A stretch of 64,000 bases of DNA from DATFDN01 sp035685165 (GTDB lineage: Bacteria > Pseudomonadota > Alphaproteobacteria > Acetobacterales > Acetobacteraceae), in contig DASRBI010000011.1 in the NCBI GenBank assembly GCA_035685165.1, positions 1 to 64,000 of the forward strand, written 5' to 3'. The notes beneath the pieces are model-generated. The model worked only from the letters and a program-made list of their open reading frames with translations. It was not told the DNA's origin and searched no databases. The position numbers and the translations under genes were made by a program. Position 1 is the first letter of the stretch. Every line of letters begins with the position of its first letter. Below are positions 16,986 through 28,138 of the stretch, one piece after another.

Positions 16986-19082
16986 CTACCAGGTGGCCAG
17001 CGCGTCCAGCGCCTCCACGTGGGCGCCGCGGACATAAAGCGGGTTCACTTCCAGCGCGTCCCACCCCTCGCGCAGCGCGAGCGCCGCGTTGCCGATGGCG
17101 GCAACCGCCTTCGCCACTGCGTCGAGATCGGCCGGCGGCATTCCCCGCGCGCCGTGCAGCAGCTTCGCACCCCGCAGCTCGGCGAGCATCCGCCTTGCCT
17201 CCTGCGGCGCCACCGGAAGCGGGCGCAGCGCCACATCCTGCAGCACCTCCACCCACACCCCGCCAAGCCCGACCGCGATGACCGGACCCCATTGCGGATC
17301 GCGCGTGCAGCCGACGAACAGCTCGATCCCGCCGGTCCGCATCGGCGCGACCAGCACCCCGTCCACCCGCGCGCTTGCCGGGGCGGCGGCGCGGATGCGC
17401 GTGAAGGCCTGAGCGACGGCCTCATCGCCCTGCAGGTTCAGCGCCACGCCGCCGATCTCGGTCTTATGCTTGATGTCATCGGAGGCGATCTTCAGCACCA
17501 CAGGCCCGCCGATGCGCCGCGCCGCCGCGACTGCCTGCTCGGCGCTGGTGGCGAGCTCGGTCGGGATCACCGGGACGCCACGGGAAGCCAGGAATGCCAG
17601 CGTCTCCCGTTCCGAAACCGGCTTGGCCTCGCCCGGCGCGACGGCCAGCCGCCGCGCCGGGACGCCGCGCCGCACCTGCTCGGACCAGGAATAAAGATGC
17701 GCGAGCGCGTTGACGCCGTGATGGATGCCGGCGCCCACATAGGGCAGAGCGGTTTCCTGCAACACGCGGTAGGAGACGTCCGTCACCGGCTTCACCGTGT
17801 GGCTGATCATCAGCGCCGGAATCGGCGCCGCCTTGAGGCCGGCGGCGATGTGCTTGAGCGCCAGCACGACGAACTCGCTGGCGCCCTCTTCGAGCGTCGG
17901 CACGTCGAACAGGCAGGCGAGCGCCGAGAACTCCGGCTGCGCGCCCAAGATCCGCAACCCCTGTTCGAACAGCTCGGGCTGCAACACCGCGCCGCCGGTA
18001 ATATCGAGCGGGTTGTGCGGCGTGCCGAAGGCGGGCAGCGCGGCGCGCAGCTCGGCGCGTGCGCTCTCGCTGAGCGGCGGGATCGGCAGCCTGTTCACGC
18101 TCGCTCGGTCGGCAAAGATTTCGCACGCGCCGCCCGAGACCGAAACCACGGCCACGCCCTTGTCGCCGATCGGGCCGGTGCGCGTAATGACATCGGCGGT
18201 GAACAGCAAGTCCTCGATCGATTCGACGCGCACCACGCCGAGCTCGCGCGCCACGCCGCTGAACACGCGGTCGTCGCCCACCAGGGCGCCGGTATGCGCC
18301 TGGGCGGATTTGGCGGTGATCTCCGAAATGCCGATCTTCAGCGCCACGATCGGCTTGCGCGCGGCGAGCGCCTTGCGTGCCGCTTCGGTGAAGCGGGCCG
18401 GATCGCGCACCGTCTCGGCGAACAGCGCGATCGCCTTCACGTCGGGATGGTCGAGCAGGTGGTCGATAAACGTCGCGGCATCGAGATCGGCCTCGTTGCC
18501 GGTGGAGATCATGTGGCTGAGGCCGATTTCGTGCTGCTGGGCGAGTGCCGCGATGAAGCTTGCGGTCGCCCCGCTCTGCGCGATCACCGCGATCGGACCG
18601 GGCTGGCGCGGCGAACGGAAGCCACCTGTCCAAAGCGGCACGTTATCGAGGAAGTTCACGAGGCCGAGACAGTTGGGGCCGAGCAGATTGAGCCCGTACT
18701 GCCTGACCAACGCGGCGAGCTTCTGCTGCAGATCCTTCCCCTCGTCTCCGGTCTCGGCGAAGCCCGAGGTGAGCATGATGGCGCTCTTGCCGCCCGCGGC
18801 GGCGAGATCGGCCAGCGCCTCCTCGATCCCGGCGGTTGGCACCATGATCAGCCCGAGATCGATTTGCTTGCCGATCGCAGCGCACGAGGTGGCGGCCGGC
18901 CGGCCGTGAACCACCCCGCCGCGGCGGCTGACCAAATGCAGTTCGCCGGCGTATTTCCGGTTGACCAGATTCTCGAACGTGCCGATCGACCAGCGCGAAC
19001 GGTCGGTTGCCCCGATCAGCGCGACCGAGCGCGGACGGAGCATGGTGCTGAGATCGCGCGCCGGCGCGGCACGTTCATTCAT
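16986..19082 (-). CDS. Acyl-CoA synthetase, NDP-forming (acetate-CoA ligase family)
   Basis: A 698-residue fused NDP-forming acyl-CoA synthetase that makes an acyl-CoA with ATP through a phosphohistidine. Residues 1-130 are the CoA-binding domain (PRSVALIGATDRSRWSIGTF). The succinyl-CoA-ligase-like middle has the phospho-His region AKSAQAHTGALVGDD near 255. The C-terminal ATP-grasp domain starts near 480 and has VVLKIASDDIKHKTEIGG near 540 and PQWGPVIAVGLGG. Substrates of such enzymes range from acetate to aryl acids. It is the last gene of the aromatic-CoA/Liv transporter group, about 70 bp after the MarR gene, so it may activate the acid that the transporter imports. This role is inferred. 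Confidence 0.9.
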   Translation of the reverse strand: MNERAAPARDLSTMLRPRSVALIGATDRSRWSIGTFENLVNRKYAGELHLVSRRGGVVHGRPAATSCAAIGKQIDLGLIMVPTAGIEEALADLAAAGGKSAIMLTSGFAETGDEGKDLQQKLAALVRQYGLNLLGPNCLGLVNFLDNVPLWTGGFRSPRQPGPIAVIAQSGATASFIAALAQQHEIGLSHMISTGNEADLDAATFIDHLLDHPDVKAIALFAETVRDPARFTEAARKALAARKPIVALKIGISEITAKSAQAHTGALVGDDRVFSGVARELGVVRVESIEDLLFTADVITRTGPIGDKGVAVVSVSGGACEIFADRASVNRLPIPPLSESARAELRAALPAFGTPHNPLDITGGAVLQPELFEQGLRILGAQPEFSALACLFDVPTLEEGASEFVVLALKHIAAGLKAAPIPALMISHTVKPVTDVSYRVLQETALPYVGAGIHHGVNALAHLYSWSEQVRRGVPARRLAVAPGEAKPVSERETLAFLASRGVPVIPTELATSAEQAVAAARRIGGPVVLKIASDDIKHKTEIGGVALNLQGDEAVAQAFTRIRAAAPASARVDGVLVAPMRTGGIELFVGCTRDPQWGPVIAVGLGGVWVEVLQDVALRPLPVAPQEARRMLAELRGAKLLHGARGMPPADLDAVAKAVAAIGNAALALREGWDALEVNPLYVRGAHVEALDALATW

Positions 19083-19153
19083 GGCGTTTCCTCGTCTTTA
19101 TTCGGGCACAGCCTCGCACGGCGTGCCCGCAAGCACTACCCCGCGGCGGCGCA

Positions 19154-19651
19154 TTACTCCGATGCGCCGAGACGCAAGGCGGATCTCTTCAGGTGGCCCA
19201 GCACCTCCCAAAGCTGGCGCGCCTCCTGCCGGCTGAGCCCGGCCATCGCCGCCTCGATCCAGCGCGCATGAGCCGGCGCCATGCGCGCAAAGAGCGCGCG
19301 CCCCTCCGCCGTCATGCCAATCAGCGTGCTGCGGCGGTCCTGCGGATGGCGCATCCGCCGCACCAGCCCGTCCCGCTCCATCGCGTCGATCAGGCCGGTG
19401 ACATTGCCGCTCGTGACCATCAGCCGCGCCGAGAGCGCGCCCATGCTGAGATCGGCGCCGGCGGCATCGAGCGCGGCGAGCACGTCGAAGCGGGCGAGCG
19501 TGGTGTCGAATTCGGCACGCAGGCGCGCGCGGATTATCGCTTCGATCCGGTTGGTGCAGGTGAGCAGGCGCAGCCAGGTCCGCAATGGCAGGCGCGCGTT
19601 ATCGGCTGCCGCCGCCTCACGGTCGGGGACGGCGATGTCACTCGCCGGCAC
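19154..19651 (-). CDS. MarR family transcriptional regulator
   Basis: Winged-helix repressor of 165 residues. The DNA-binding part includes FDVLAALDAAGADLSMGALS, the recognition helix VTSGNVTGLIDAMERDGLV and the wing RMRHPQDRRSTLIGMTAEG, all standard for MarR. It starts at a GTG inside the last 14 bases of livF, so it is translationally coupled to the transporter. MarR proteins in aromatic-degradation operons commonly bind the CoA thioester or free acid as inducer. A MarR-box-like palindrome lies at the head of this operon (28111-28123), a good candidate operator for this protein. Confidence 0.92.
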   Translation of the reverse strand: MPASDIAVPDREAAAADNARLPLRTWLRLLTCTNRIEAIIRARLRAEFDTTLARFDVLAALDAAGADLSMGALSARLMVTSGNVTGLIDAMERDGLVRRMRHPQDRRSTLIGMTAEGRALFARMAPAHARWIEAAMAGLSRQEARQLWEVLGHLKRSALRLGASE

Positions 19652-20375
19652 CGCGCCGCCTCTGACCGAGATAGGTTTCGTGGATACGCGGATTTTCCGC
19701 CAGCTCGGCGCTCGGGCCTTCGGCGGCGATTTCGCCGGTCTCGAGCACGTAGCCGTAGTCGGAAACCTGCAACGCCGCGCGCACGTTCTGCTCGACGAGC
19801 AGGATCGAGAGCCCGCGCGCGCGAAGCTCGGCGAGCACGCGGAAAATCTCGCGAACGATCAGAGGCGCGAGACCGAGGCTCGGCTCGTCGAGCAGCAGCA
19901 GCACCGGCTTGCCCATCAGCGCGCGGCCGAGCGCGAGCATCTGCCGCTCGCCGCCCGAGAGCGTGCCGGCGCGCTGCCTTCGGCGCTCCTCGAGGCGGGG
20001 GAACAGTTGGAACACCTCCCTCATCGAGGGGCGCGCATCGCGCTCGCGCTGCCGGCGTCGGCGATAGAAGCCGAGCAGCAGATTGTCCTCGACGCTCATA
20101 TCGGCGAACAGCGCGCGCCGCTCGGGCACCATCACCGCGCCGGACGCGACGAGCGCCTCGGTCGTGCCGGCCGGAGCGCCCCGGTAGCGCACGGCGCCCG
20201 ACCAGCGCGGCAACAGCGCCATGACGGCGTTCATCAGGGTGGTCTTGCCCGCGCCGTTCGGCCCGACGATCGCGACCATCCGTCCTTCGGGCACCGCCAT
20301 GCTGACCCCGTGCAGCACCTCGACATGGCCGTAGCCGGCGCGGAGCTGCTCGATTTCCAGCAGCGGCGCGTTCAT
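19638..20375 (-). CDS. livF: Branched-chain/aromatic acid ABC transporter ATP-binding protein
   Basis: Second ATPase of a Liv-type importer, 245 residues, cytoplasmic. Walker A is GPNGAGKTTL near residue 38, the signature is LSGGERQM near 138 and Walker B is LLLLDEPSLGLAP near 157, the LivF form. The EQNVRAALQVSDYGYVLETG segment with the switch-region residues follows. It overlaps livMG by ATGA. With LivH, the LivM-LivG fusion and the binding protein upstream it makes a complete importer. The ligand is probably an aromatic or aryl acid, given the catabolic genes in the operon. Confidence 0.94.
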   Translation of the reverse strand: MNAPLLEIEQLRAGYGHVEVLHGVSMAVPEGRMVAIVGPNGAGKTTLMNAVMALLPRWSGAVRYRGAPAGTTEALVASGAVMVPERRALFADMSVEDNLLLGFYRRRRQRERDARPSMREVFQLFPRLEERRRQRAGTLSGGERQMLALGRALMGKPVLLLLDEPSLGLAPLIVREIFRVLAELRARGLSILLVEQNVRAALQVSDYGYVLETGEIAAEGPSAELAENPRIHETYLGQRRRGAGE

Positions 20376-22165
20376 ACGACACCGCCGAGATAGGCTTCCA
20401 TCACCGCCGGATCGGCCTGCACGCGCTCGGGCGGCCCCTCGGCGATTTTCTGGCCGAAATCCATCACCACCACGCGGTCGGCAAGCTGCATGACGAAATC
20501 CATATCGTGCTCGACCAACAGCACGCCCATGTTCTCGGCACGCAACTGACGCAGCAGCGCGGCGAGATTCTGCTTCTCGGCGAGCCGCAGGCCCGCCGCC
20601 GGCTCATCGAGCAGCAGCAGGCGCGGCCGGAGGCAAAGCGCGCGCGCGATCTCCACCACGCGCTGCTGGCCGAGCGGCAGGTCGCCCGCCGGCCGCTCGA
20701 GCACATGATCAAGACCCACGCGGGCGGCCTGCACCCGCGCTTCGGCGAGGATCGAAGCTTCCTCGCTTCGGTCGAGACGCAGCATCGCACGCAGCACGCC
20801 GGCGCGGCCGGAGAGGTGCGCGCCGAGCGCGACGTTCTCCAGCACGCTGCGCGAGGGCAGCAGCTTCACGTGTTGGAAAGTGCGGGCAAGGCCGCGCGCG
20901 GCGATGCGGCGCGTGGGCTCATGCGACGACGTTTCCCCGAACAGCCGCACGCGCCCGCCGCTCGGTTCCAAGACGCCGCTGATGACGTTGAACAAGGTGG
21001 TCTTGCCGGCGCCGTTCGGGCCGATAAGGGCGACGATTTCGCCCGCGTGGACGGCGAAGCTCACGTCTTGGTTGGCGAGGAGCCCGCCGAACCGGCGCGA
21101 GATGCAATCAAGGGCAAGCAGCTCCGGGCCGGGTTGCGTAACGCGCACCGGCGCGGCCGCAACGGCGGGAGGAGCGATCTTCGCTGCTTCAGAGGACGGC
21201 GGCGGGCGGCGCGGCGGGCGGCGCGGCGCGCGCGCGAACAGCGCCAGCAGCCCCTCGGGTGCCCGCTGCAACAGCACGATCACGACGATCGCGAACACCA
21301 GCGCCTCATAGTTTCCCGCCTGCCCGGTGAGGCGCGGCACCCAGTCGTTGAACTGGTCGCGCAGCACGACGACGATCGCCGCGCCAAGCGGCGCGCCCCA
21401 CAGCCATTCGGCGCCGCCGATGATCACCATGAACAGGTAATCGATGCTCGCGCCGAGGCTGAACGGGGTCGGACTGATGAACCGCTGGAAATGCGCGAAC
21501 AGGAACCCGCTGAGGCCGGCATAAAGCGCGGCGATGACGAACACGGTGCGGCTGAGGCGCACGGTGTCGATGCCGACGCTTTCGCCCATCAGCCGCGCCC
21601 CGTTCAGCGTGCGGATCGCGCGGCCCATGCGACTGTCGAGCAGGTTCGCCGACATGACCATGAGAAGCGCCACCGCGGCAATGATGACGGCAAGGTCGAT
21701 GCGCCGGCTTTCCGCCATCAGCCCGCCCAATCCCATGGGCGGGATGTTGCCGATCCCATTGAACCCGTGCAGCCAAGGCAGCGTGCCGAACAGCGAAAAG
21801 AACGACAGGCCCCAGGCGACCGAGACCAGGGCCAGGAAGTGGCCCGAGAGCCGCGCCGTGATGAGCCCCAGCAGCCAAGCGGTGAGGCCCGTCACGGCAA
21901 GACCGGCGAGCAGCCCCACGACCGAGGGCATGTCCGCGAACTTGGTGAGCAGCGTCGTCGCATAGGCGGCGAGGCCGACGAAGCTCGCCTGCCCGAACGA
22001 GGTCTGTCCGCTGATGCCGGTGAGCAGCACGAGTCCGAGCGCCACCAGCGCCGCGAGCCCCACATAGCCGAACAAGGTCACATAGAACGCCGGCAAGAGC
22101 CCCGGCACCGCGACGATCGCCAGCACCGCGACGACGACGGCAAGCAGGTGCCGGCCTTGGGTCAA
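20372..22165 (-). CDS. livMG: Fused LivM permease and LivG ATPase
   Basis: A single 597-residue chain joins a permease and an ATPase. Residues 1 to about 310 are hydrophobic with the LivM landmark GISGQTSFGQASFVGLAAY near 50 and about eight to ten membrane segments. After a Pro/Arg linker (RRPPRRPPPSSEAAK) the LivG ATPase begins near 345. It has Walker A GPNGAGKTTLFN near 383, the LivG-type segment ARTFQHVKLLPSRSVLENVALG, a signature region in LPLGQQRVVEIARAL and Walker B RLLLLDEPAAGL. The start is TTG at 22165, overlapping the livH stop (TTGA), so translation is coupled to livH. Such LivM-LivG fusions are known among proteobacterial importers of aromatic acids. Confidence 0.93.
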   Translation of the reverse strand: MTQGRHLLAVVVAVLAIVAVPGLLPAFYVTLFGYVGLAALVALGLVLLTGISGQTSFGQASFVGLAAYATTLLTKFADMPSVVGLLAGLAVTGLTAWLLGLITARLSGHFLALVSVAWGLSFFSLFGTLPWLHGFNGIGNIPPMGLGGLMAESRRIDLAVIIAAVALLMVMSANLLDSRMGRAIRTLNGARLMGESVGIDTVRLSRTVFVIAALYAGLSGFLFAHFQRFISPTPFSLGASIDYLFMVIIGGAEWLWGAPLGAAIVVVLRDQFNDWVPRLTGQAGNYEALVFAIVVIVLLQRAPEGLLALFARAPRRPPRRPPPSSEAAKIAPPAVAAAPVRVTQPGPELLALDCISRRFGGLLANQDVSFAVHAGEIVALIGPNGAGKTTLFNVISGVLEPSGGRVRLFGETSSHEPTRRIAARGLARTFQHVKLLPSRSVLENVALGAHLSGRAGVLRAMLRLDRSEEASILAEARVQAARVGLDHVLERPAGDLPLGQQRVVEIARALCLRPRLLLLDEPAAGLRLAEKQNLAALLRQLRAENMGVLLVEHDMDFVMQLADRVVVMDFGQKIAEGPPERVQADPAVMEAYLGGVV

Positions 22166-23181
22166 GCGCGGTCCTCGGCGGTGCCGGTGCGGAGCGAGAG
22201 CCAGACGAGCACCGGGATGAGCAAGGTGAACACGATCACGTCGCGGTAGGCGCTCGCCCAGAAGCTGCCGACCGATTCGAGAACGCCGACCAGGATCGCG
22301 CCGGCGGCGGCGACGGGAAACGAGGCGAGCCCGCCGATGATGGCCGCCACGAAGCCCTTGAGGCCGATCTCGAATCCCGCGTCATAGGAAAGCGGCGTCA
22401 GCGCGCCGATGAGAACGCCCGCGAGCGCCGCGATGAAGGCGGCGAGCCCGAAGGCGAGCGCGCCCGTCTCGGCGGTGTCGATGCCGCAGAGCCGCGCGCC
22501 GAGGCGATCGGAGGCAGCGGCGCGCAGCGCTTTGCCGTGAATGGTGGCGCCGAAGAACCAGCGCAGCAGGATCACGAGCAGGGCGCAGCAGCCGAGTACC
22601 CAGAGCGACTGGCCCGAAACCGAGAGGTTGCCGATCGCGACACTCGCGTCGCTCAGCGTCGGCGCGCTCGCCTCCTCCGGGCCGAAGAAGACGAGGCCGA
22701 GGCCGACCAGCACGAAATGCAGCGCCATCGCCAGGATCAGCAGGGCCAGCACGGAGGCGTCGGCGACGGGACGGAAAGCAAAACGCCAGATCAGCGGTCC
22801 CAAGGGGGTGACGATGGCGAGCGTCAGCAGGATCGAAGCGGCGGGCAGCATGAGCGGTGCCAGCCCGCGGGCGAGCAGTGTCACGACGAGCGGATAAGCG
22901 CCCCAGCAGAGAAGGCCGCGCAGCGCCGCGCGCCGCCCCTGAAACAGTGAATGGGCGAGCGCCAGCGCGGCGAGCGCATCGAGCAGCCAGAGCGTTCCCG
23001 GCAAGCGCCCGGCCTGCAATCCGGCAGCGGTCAGCGTGCCGAAGGCGAGCAAATCGCCTTGCGGGACGAAGATGACGCGCGTGACCGAAAAAACGATCAG
23101 CAGCCCGATCGCGAGCAGCAGGTAGATCGCGCCGGTGGTGATCCCGTCCTGCAGCAGCGAGAAGAATATAAACGGATCCAT
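22162..23181 (-). CDS. livH: Branched-chain/aromatic acid ABC transporter permease
   Basis: Inner-membrane permease of 339 residues. It has the LivH start LLQDGITTGAIYLLLAIGLL, then VTRVIFVPQGDLLAFG near 38, and the coupling region ASDRLGARLCGIDTAETGALAFGL near 240. The usual GFVAAIIGGLASFPVAAAGA near 290 faces the fused LivMG ATPase. It is longer than LivH of E. coli through a central hydrophobic insertion of about 40 residues (80-125). It overlaps livMG and follows the binding-protein gene by 47 bp. Confidence 0.92.
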   Translation of the reverse strand: MDPFIFFSLLQDGITTGAIYLLLAIGLLIVFSVTRVIFVPQGDLLAFGTLTAAGLQAGRLPGTLWLLDALAALALAHSLFQGRRAALRGLLCWGAYPLVVTLLARGLAPLMLPAASILLTLAIVTPLGPLIWRFAFRPVADASVLALLILAMALHFVLVGLGLVFFGPEEASAPTLSDASVAIGNLSVSGQSLWVLGCCALLVILLRWFFGATIHGKALRAAASDRLGARLCGIDTAETGALAFGLAAFIAALAGVLIGALTPLSYDAGFEIGLKGFVAAIIGGLASFPVAAAGAILVGVLESVGSFWASAYRDVIVFTLLIPVLVWLSLRTGTAEDRA

Positions 23182-23228
23182 GCGGTCAGGCGCCGGCGCA
23201 GCGGATCAAGGCGGCAGTCCGGCTCTGC

Positions 23229-24368
23229 TCAGTGGATCGCCATCCAGGCGCCGTCCTTCACCTCCACCAGCACCGCCGCCCGCTCGTCCTGCCCGTTATG
23301 GTTGGTCGGCGACATGTTGTACACGCCGCTGACGCCGATCAGCTCGTGCGTCTTTTCCAACGCATCGCGCAGCGCTACGCGGAACGCCTCGGTGCCCGGC
23401 TGCCCGGCCTGCAGCGCCGCGGGGATCGCATTCTTCAAGAGCAGCATGGCGTCGTAGCTGTAGCCGGCGAACGGATTGACGCTTTGCGGACCGAACTTCT
23501 TGGTGAACTCCTCCATGAAGGCGGTCGCCACCGGCTTGATCACGTTGCCGGGCGGGAGCTGATTGTAAACCACGACCGGCGAGGTATCGGCGATCACGCC
23601 GTTCGCCGCCGCGCCGCCGACCTTGATGAAGGCCGGTGTGACGATGCCGTGATTGCCGTAGATGCCGCCGCGATAGCCGAGGTGGCGCAGCGCCACCACG
23701 GGCAGCGCCGCGGGCGTGGCCGAGTTGCCCATCATCACCGCTTGCGGATGCACGCTGAGCAGCTTGAGCGCCTGTGCCTCGCACGAGGTGTCGGTGCGCG
23801 CATAGCGTTCATCGGCGAGGATTTTCATTCCGTCGGCCGCCGCTGATTGCTTGGTGGCGGAAAGAACCTGATCGCCCCACCCGTCCGAGAAGCCGATATA
23901 GCCGATGTCCTTCACGCCGTGCTGCTGCATATATTTGAATACGACAGAAACCATCAGCGAGAGCGGCTGGGCGTCGTTGAACGTGTACGGCTGCTTCTGC
24001 GGATCGTATTCATAGGGCGCCATCGCGATCATCGGCACCTTCGCCTGGTTGGCGAGCGGCGCCACCGCGGCATCCGAGGCGGTGAGCGACGGCCCGATGA
24101 AGGCATCGACGTGGTCCTCGGAAATCATCTTCTGCGCGATCGTGAAAGCCGTGTTGGCATCCGTCGCGTCGTCGCGGATGATGTATTCGACCTTCTGGCC
24201 GGCGATCTCGGTCGGGAAGAAGTCGAACGCGCCCTTGTAGCCAACGCCCATCGCCGCGGCCGGGCCGCTGATCGAGAGGATGGCGCCGATCTTGATCTGC
24301 GCCTCAGCCGACGCGGCGGCAGTGATCATTCCGAGGGCGGCGACGGCCCCGAACAGATGCGCTTTCAT
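23229..24368 (-). CDS. ABC transporter substrate-binding protein (Liv type)
   Basis: Periplasmic ligand-binding protein of 379 residues with a signal peptide MKAHLFGAVAALGMITAAAS, probably cleaved near AEA-QIK. The mature start IKIGAILSISGPAAAMG and the core segments FIGPSLTASDAAVAPLANQ and MIAMAPYEYDP mark the LivK/type-I fold. The start has GGGAGA upstream. It is the first transporter gene of the operon, after RidA. The ligand is unknown; placement with an aryl-CoA monooxygenase suggests an aromatic carboxylate, as for other Liv-type aromatic importers. Confidence 0.93.
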   Translation of the reverse strand: MKAHLFGAVAALGMITAAASAEAQIKIGAILSISGPAAAMGVGYKGAFDFFPTEIAGQKVEYIIRDDATDANTAFTIAQKMISEDHVDAFIGPSLTASDAAVAPLANQAKVPMIAMAPYEYDPQKQPYTFNDAQPLSLMVSVVFKYMQQHGVKDIGYIGFSDGWGDQVLSATKQSAAADGMKILADERYARTDTSCEAQALKLLSVHPQAVMMGNSATPAALPVVALRHLGYRGGIYGNHGIVTPAFIKVGGAAANGVIADTSPVVVYNQLPPGNVIKPVATAFMEEFTKKFGPQSVNPFAGYSYDAMLLLKNAIPAALQAGQPGTEAFRVALRDALEKTHELIGVSGVYNMSPTNHNGQDERAAVLVEVKDGAWMAIH

Positions 24369-24444
24369 CCGACTCTCCCTGTCCCGATTTGGCCCCGCGC
24401 CAAACTCGCGGAACGGCCCATCACAGGCGCCATTAGTTTAGGTG

Positions 24445-24876
24445 TCAAGCTTTCGTGCCCCGCCTGGGCGGCAGCACCGCCGTGGCCTCGATCTCGACGA
24501 GCGCCTCGGACTCGACCAGTTGCGAAACGCCGATCACCGACATCGCCGGGAAATGCTTGCCGATCACGCGCCGGTACGCGGCGCCGATCGCGGCCTGGCT
24601 ATCCCGGTAGGCCGGCATGTCGGTCACGAACCACGTCATCCGGACAATGTTCTGCGGCGCGGCTTCTGCCTCGGCGAGTAGCCGAACGATGTTGCGGAGC
24701 GCCTGTTCGACCTGACCCGCCATCCCGTCGGCGAACCGGCCCTGCTCGTCCCACCCGATCTGGCCCGCGAGCACGATCATCGTCCCGCTGGCCATTACGC
24801 CATTGGCGTAGCCGCGCGGGCGCGGCCAGGCGGCCGGCTGGAGGACGCGATAGGCCAGTCCGGTATCATCGGTCAC
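24445..24876 (-). CDS. RidA family protein (enamine/imine deaminase)
   Basis: A 143-residue member of the YjgF/YER057c/UK114 group, which forms trimers and hydrolyses reactive enamines and imines to ketones and ammonia. It shows ANGVMASGTMIVLAGQIGWD near residues 25-44, EQALRNIVRLLAEA, IVRMTWFVTDMPAYRD with the ligand-binding Arg of the family, and VESEALVEIEATAVLP near the end. The start is GTG at 24876 with GAGGAG upstream. It lies between the SDR and the binding protein. In an operon with an aryl-CoA monooxygenase it would fit removal of an amino group from an anthraniloyl-CoA intermediate; that is inference. Confidence 0.9.
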   Translation of the reverse strand: MTDDTGLAYRVLQPAAWPRPRGYANGVMASGTMIVLAGQIGWDEQGRFADGMAGQVEQALRNIVRLLAEAEAAPQNIVRMTWFVTDMPAYRDSQAAIGAAYRRVIGKHFPAMSVIGVSQLVESEALVEIEATAVLPPRRGTKA

Positions 24877-24891
24877 CCGCGTCGTCTCCTC

Positions 24892-25778
24892 TCAGATTTC
24901 GCCGCAAGCCACGACAAGCGCCTGCCCGGTCATCGCCGCGGCCTCGCGCCGGCACAGGAATGCCACCGCCTCGGCCACCTCCTCGGGCCGGACGAGGCGG
25001 CCGGCCGGGTTGCTGCGCGCGAGCAGTTCGCGCGCCTCCTCGGCGGAGCGGCCGCTGGTCGCGGCGATCGTCGCGACCGATCGGGCGACCAATTCAGTAT
25101 CGGTGAACCCGGGGCAGACCGCGTTGACCGTGATGCCGTCCTTCACCGTCTCCATTGCCAGGGCGCGCGTGAACCCGACCAGCGCGTGCTTGGCGGCAAC
25201 ATAGGCGGTGGCATAGGCGTAGCCCTTCAGCCCGGCGGTACTGGCAATGTTGACGATCCGCCCGAAGCCGCGCGCGCGCATGGCGGGCAGCACGGCCCGC
25301 GCGGCGGTGACGGCGGAAAGCAGGTTCACCGCCAGCATCGCCTGGAAGTCGCGCGGCTTGTGCTTGAGGAAGGGCTTGGAAAGCGCGGCGCCGGCATTGT
25401 TGACCAGGATGTCGCACGGACCGAGCGCCTCCAGCGCGACGCGCAGCGCATCGCGGTCGGTGACGTCGGCAACCGCATGGCGCGCGTGCAGGGCGGCGGC
25501 GGCCTGTTCGAGCGCCGCGGCGTCGCGGCCGATCAGGGCAAGCGCCGCGCCGTCGGCGGCGAGCCGCGCGGCGATGGCGCGCCCGATCCCCTTGGCGCCG
25601 CCGGTGACGATGGCGGTCAGCCCGTGCAGCGCCCCCTCACCCGGCGCGGCTGTCGCCGCGCTGGCCTCTCCCGCAAGCGGGAGAGGTGAGTCTTCACCCC
25701 GCCCGCTTGCGGCAGAGAGCCTGCCCCGGACTTGATCCGGGGGTGCGGACGGCGCGCGAGCCGGGTGAGGGCCGTCGT

Positions 25779-25782
<4 letters not shown>
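24892..25782 (-). CDS. SDR oxidoreductase with repeat-derived N-terminal extension
   Basis: Classical SDR of about 250 residues: IVTGGAKGIGRAIAARL, NNAGAALSKPFL, IVNIASTAGLKG (Ser), AYVAAKHALVG (Tyr, Lys) and VNAVCPGFTDT. It resembles 3-hydroxyacyl-CoA or aryl-ring hydroxyacyl-CoA dehydrogenases. The only good ATG, at 25782, overlaps the stop of the upstream monooxygenase (ATGA). It precedes about 47 residues, including PLPLAGEASAATAAPGEGAL, that are translated from a dispersed palindromic repeat (25634-25770). Either the repeat is translated as a flexible tail or translation begins at an unusual codon near the fold. The longer open frame to 26241 is antisense-like noise over the neighbouring gene. 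Confidence 0.88.
25634..25770. repeat. Palindromic repeat inside the 5' end of an SDR gene
   Basis: The outer arms CCTCACCCGG (25635-25644) and CCGGGTGAGG (25761-25770) are perfect inverted repeats. Inside are CTCTCCCGCAAGCGGGAGAG and CCCCGGACTTGATCCGGGGG, two common alphaproteobacterial palindromes. The element is read in frame through the start of the SDR gene. Confidence 0.8.
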
Positions 25783-28067
<2,285 letters not shown>

Positions 28068-28093
28068 GGCCGAGTTCGTCCCCTGGTCAATAT

Positions 28094-28123
28094 CTTATAT
28101 CTCAACTAATTTGCCGGCGGCAA
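28094..28123 (-). promoter_or_regulatory. Promoter of the aryl-CoA/Liv operon with MarR-box-like palindrome
   Basis: On the complement TTGCCG (28123-28118) is followed after 18 bases by TATAAG (28099-28094), 27 bases before the monooxygenase start. The -35 lies in a 13-bp perfect palindrome, TTGCCGGCGGCAA (28111-28123), close to the MarR-type consensus TTGCC...GGCAA. The divergent LLM gene starts 16 bases beyond, so binding here could control both. Confidence 0.6.
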
Positions 28124-28138
28124 GGCCGGAGGCGGGAC

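Noticed and set aside
17019..19271. A 750-codon plus-strand open frame
   Set aside because: Antisense shadow of the NDP-forming acyl-CoA synthetase; composition is Arg/His-rich and no domain is seen.
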